Source: F-183 sp964627455 (GTDB taxonomy: Bacteria; Acidobacteriota; Terriglobia; Bryobacterales; Bryobacteraceae). From it: DNA of 64,000 nucleotides. Below are positions 62,830 to 64,000 of this stretch, piece by piece. Below the pieces are notes generated by a model. The model ran no database searches and was not told the origin of the DNA. It worked only from the letters and a program-made list of their open reading frames with translations. A program made the translations under genes and the position numbers. Within the stretch, counting starts at the first letter, position 1. Each line of letters starts with the position of its first letter. The DNA lies in NCBI GenBank assembly GCA_964627455.1, contig CAZVKC010000004.1:97904-161903 (forward strand), in the 5' to 3' direction.

Positions 62830-62889
62830 CATGCGGGGTTCTTCCGGGTTGAGGTGGATTTCTGTCGGCCTATGTGGGTGGGACGTTCC

Positions 62890-63213
62890 TCACTGGATCT
62901 GGCGCTCGTGAGGGCGCGATTTCGATGTCTCGATGGGGAGGGTCCTGCAACGCGGCGATGAGGCCGGCTCCGTTGGGGCTTGATGTACGACCTTGGCGTC
63001 AGGACCAGGGTTTCGAACTGGATCACGCCGATACGGGCGTCGGGGTGGAAGTCCACCATGAGGTCCAGGTCGCTGTCTGCGCGGGAGTTCGCCGCGGGCG
63101 CCGGAGCCGAAAATGGATAGTTCCCGGATGCCGTAGCGACGACAGATGGACTCCAAGACCGAGGCGTCAATCGGCTGGCCGGCGAAATGGATGACAAGAT
63201 CCACTGGATTCAA
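62890..63213 (-). pseudogene. Frameshifted nucleotidyltransferase (MNT-type) remnant
   Basis: One frame gives LESICRRYGIRELSIFGSGARGEL, then a second frame continues RADSDLDLMVDFHPDARIG, together reconstructing the nucleotidyltransferase motif GSxARGE...DSDLDL. The switch is explained by one extra G in the GGG at 63083-63085 (plus strand). Further frame changes seem to follow after FETLV, so a single sequencing error does not explain everything. It starts with TTG. Such proteins are often antitoxins of HEPN/MNT pairs; no HEPN gene is seen. Confidence 0.65.
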
Positions 63214-63244
63214 CTCAATTTGCCCGAGCTTTTATGAGCCGAGT

Positions 63245-63686
63245 CTACGGCGATCCGGACTGGCCGGTCAAGCGGAATTCGAAAACGAGATTGCCTTCGA
63301 CGCAGGGAAGGCGCTCGCCGTTGAGTTTCGGGACTCGAAAGCGCCACTGCGCGGCGGCAGCCTCGGCAGCGCCCCGCAGGATTTCGTCCCCTCCGGTCCC
63401 ACAAACTTGATCGACCTGTCCCTCTGAGTTCACGAGGATCCTCACGTTCACTCGCCCGGAAAGACGTCTGCGTTCGGCCTCGGGCGGGTAAGTGGGTTCG
63501 ACCCGGTTTAGGACGGCGCCTGCGTGCGATAGCCAATCCGAAACTCGCAGGTACCTTCGCGACGTAAAGTCGCAGTCTCTGCGCGCCGGCTCCAGATTCG
63601 TTGAGGCGATTTGCGATTTCGTCTGGGATCTCGCAATAACTCCTCCCTGCGAAGAGAGTTGAATGGCCGGAGCATCTTGACCTCAT
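63245..63686 (-). pseudogene. TonB C-terminal-domain gene, frameshifted
   Basis: The C-terminal part reads VLNRVEPTYPPEAERRRLSG and VRILVNSEGQVDQV in one frame, then AAAQWRFRVPKLNGERLP, a clear TonB-type energy-transducing domain. This frame has no ATG and hits a TGA just upstream. The start of the gene seems to be in another frame (EIPDEIANRLNESG from ATG 63686), so a frameshift near 63520-63550 has broken it. No TonB N-terminal membrane helix is visible. Confidence 0.55.
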
Positions 63687-63860
63687 GACGACTGCAGATG
63701 CAGCTGGCTCGACGGTGATCCTTCAGCATGCCTCCCCGGCGATGGTGCAACTAGCCGGCCGGCCCTCGACGGATTGGGTGATCTTTCTCAGGGGCCTTCC
63801 GGGTTATTTGCCCTCTGGCAGGTAAGTGGGCTGGCCGCCTTTCACGATGTCATGCGAGGT

Positions 63861-64000
63861 TTACAGCAGATTCAAGAAGTCTTCGGTGGAGAGCCGCGAT
63901 TGGTCAATGATCGATTGTAGTGTTCCGCGCTTGAGGTCCCTCTCGTGTAGCGGCACGCAGATCAGGAGCGAGGGATCGTCAGGATGCTTGAGGTAGTGGT
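63861..64000 (-). CDS. HicA-like toxin, C-terminal part (runs off window)
   Basis: The last 45 residues of a protein, open at the window edge, ending DFLNLL. The segment HYLKHPDD followed by VPLHERDLKRGTLQSII and LSTEDFL matches the HicA mRNA-interferase pattern. The catalytic His near the motif SHxxF would lie just outside or at the edge. No HicB gene follows downstream; the 174 bases between this stop and the TonB pseudogene hold only a short frame ending GGQPTYLPEGK. Confidence 0.75.
   Translation of the reverse strand, partial: HYLKHPDDPSLLICVPLHERDLKRGTLQSIIDQSRLSTEDFLNLL

Overview
The window looks like a scaffold from a GC-rich Acidobacteriota genome, most likely from the Solibacter/Bryobacter group (Bryobacterales). 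This is inferred from gene content: many Tat-exported Gfo/Idh/MocA oxidoreductases and aldo/keto reductases, ThuA-domain proteins, DUF6807 proteins, an acidobacterial-type ECF sigma factor, a Ser/Thr kinase with a C-terminal helical repeat region, a tricorn-like protease and a protein with the 'STGPRT..GK' motif. No rRNA, tRNA or CRISPR array was found. Two 100-N gaps (34271-34370 and 35444-35543) lie inside one gene. Each is flanked by an exact 55-base duplication, so they are assembly artefacts.

Layout. 1-2.4 kb: end of an unknown gene, a membrane cytochrome b, a tandem universal stress protein and a zinc ribbon. 2.5-16 kb: saprophytic carbon catabolism, with a polysaccharide lyase, a carboxylesterase, Tat-exported oxidoreductases, an enolase-superfamily enzyme and an amino-sugar operon (NagA, ROK kinase, Gfo/Idh, TIM-barrel protein). 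17.3-23.7 kb: a tight seven-gene minus-strand operon (aminotransferase, TPR protein, type III polyketide synthase, FAD oxidoreductase, YceI, acyl carrier protein, ketosynthase). It reads as a small lipid or polyketide pathway and is the best candidate for an undescribed system here. 24-32.3 kb: tricorn protease, ECF sigma factor, DUF3455 protein, transmembrane kinase and beta-helix protein. 32.4-36.9 kb: ThuA protein, SDR and phosphoketolase. 37-42.2 kb: a complete NAD-dependent formate dehydrogenase operon (fdsGBAD), divergent from phosphoketolase. 42-50.4 kb: an orphan antitoxin-like ORF, an amidohydrolase, an MFS transporter, and a five-gene minus-strand operon ending in tryptophanase and an O-methyltransferase.

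50.7-52.6 kb holds a three-gene cassette with a terminase-type ATPase that lacks a nuclease domain; an intrinsic terminator sits directly in front of its first ribosome binding site. 52.8-59.2 kb carries secreted proteins, a peroxiredoxin, an ECF sigma/anti-sigma pair with a likely exported target, a YHS protein and a HAD hydrolase. 59.2-62.8 kb is a four-gene minus-strand detoxification-like operon (AhpD-like, alpha/beta hydrolase, SDR, MOSC) divergent from a CGNR zinc-finger regulator. The right end is decaying DNA: a frameshifted nucleotidyltransferase, a frameshifted TonB-domain gene and a HicA-like toxin cut by the window edge.

Hand counts on sampled lines suggest that the plus strand is C-richer than G up to about 42 kb and G-richer after about 45 kb, whichever strand is coding. 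This is a strand-skew switch with no recognisable origin in the window.
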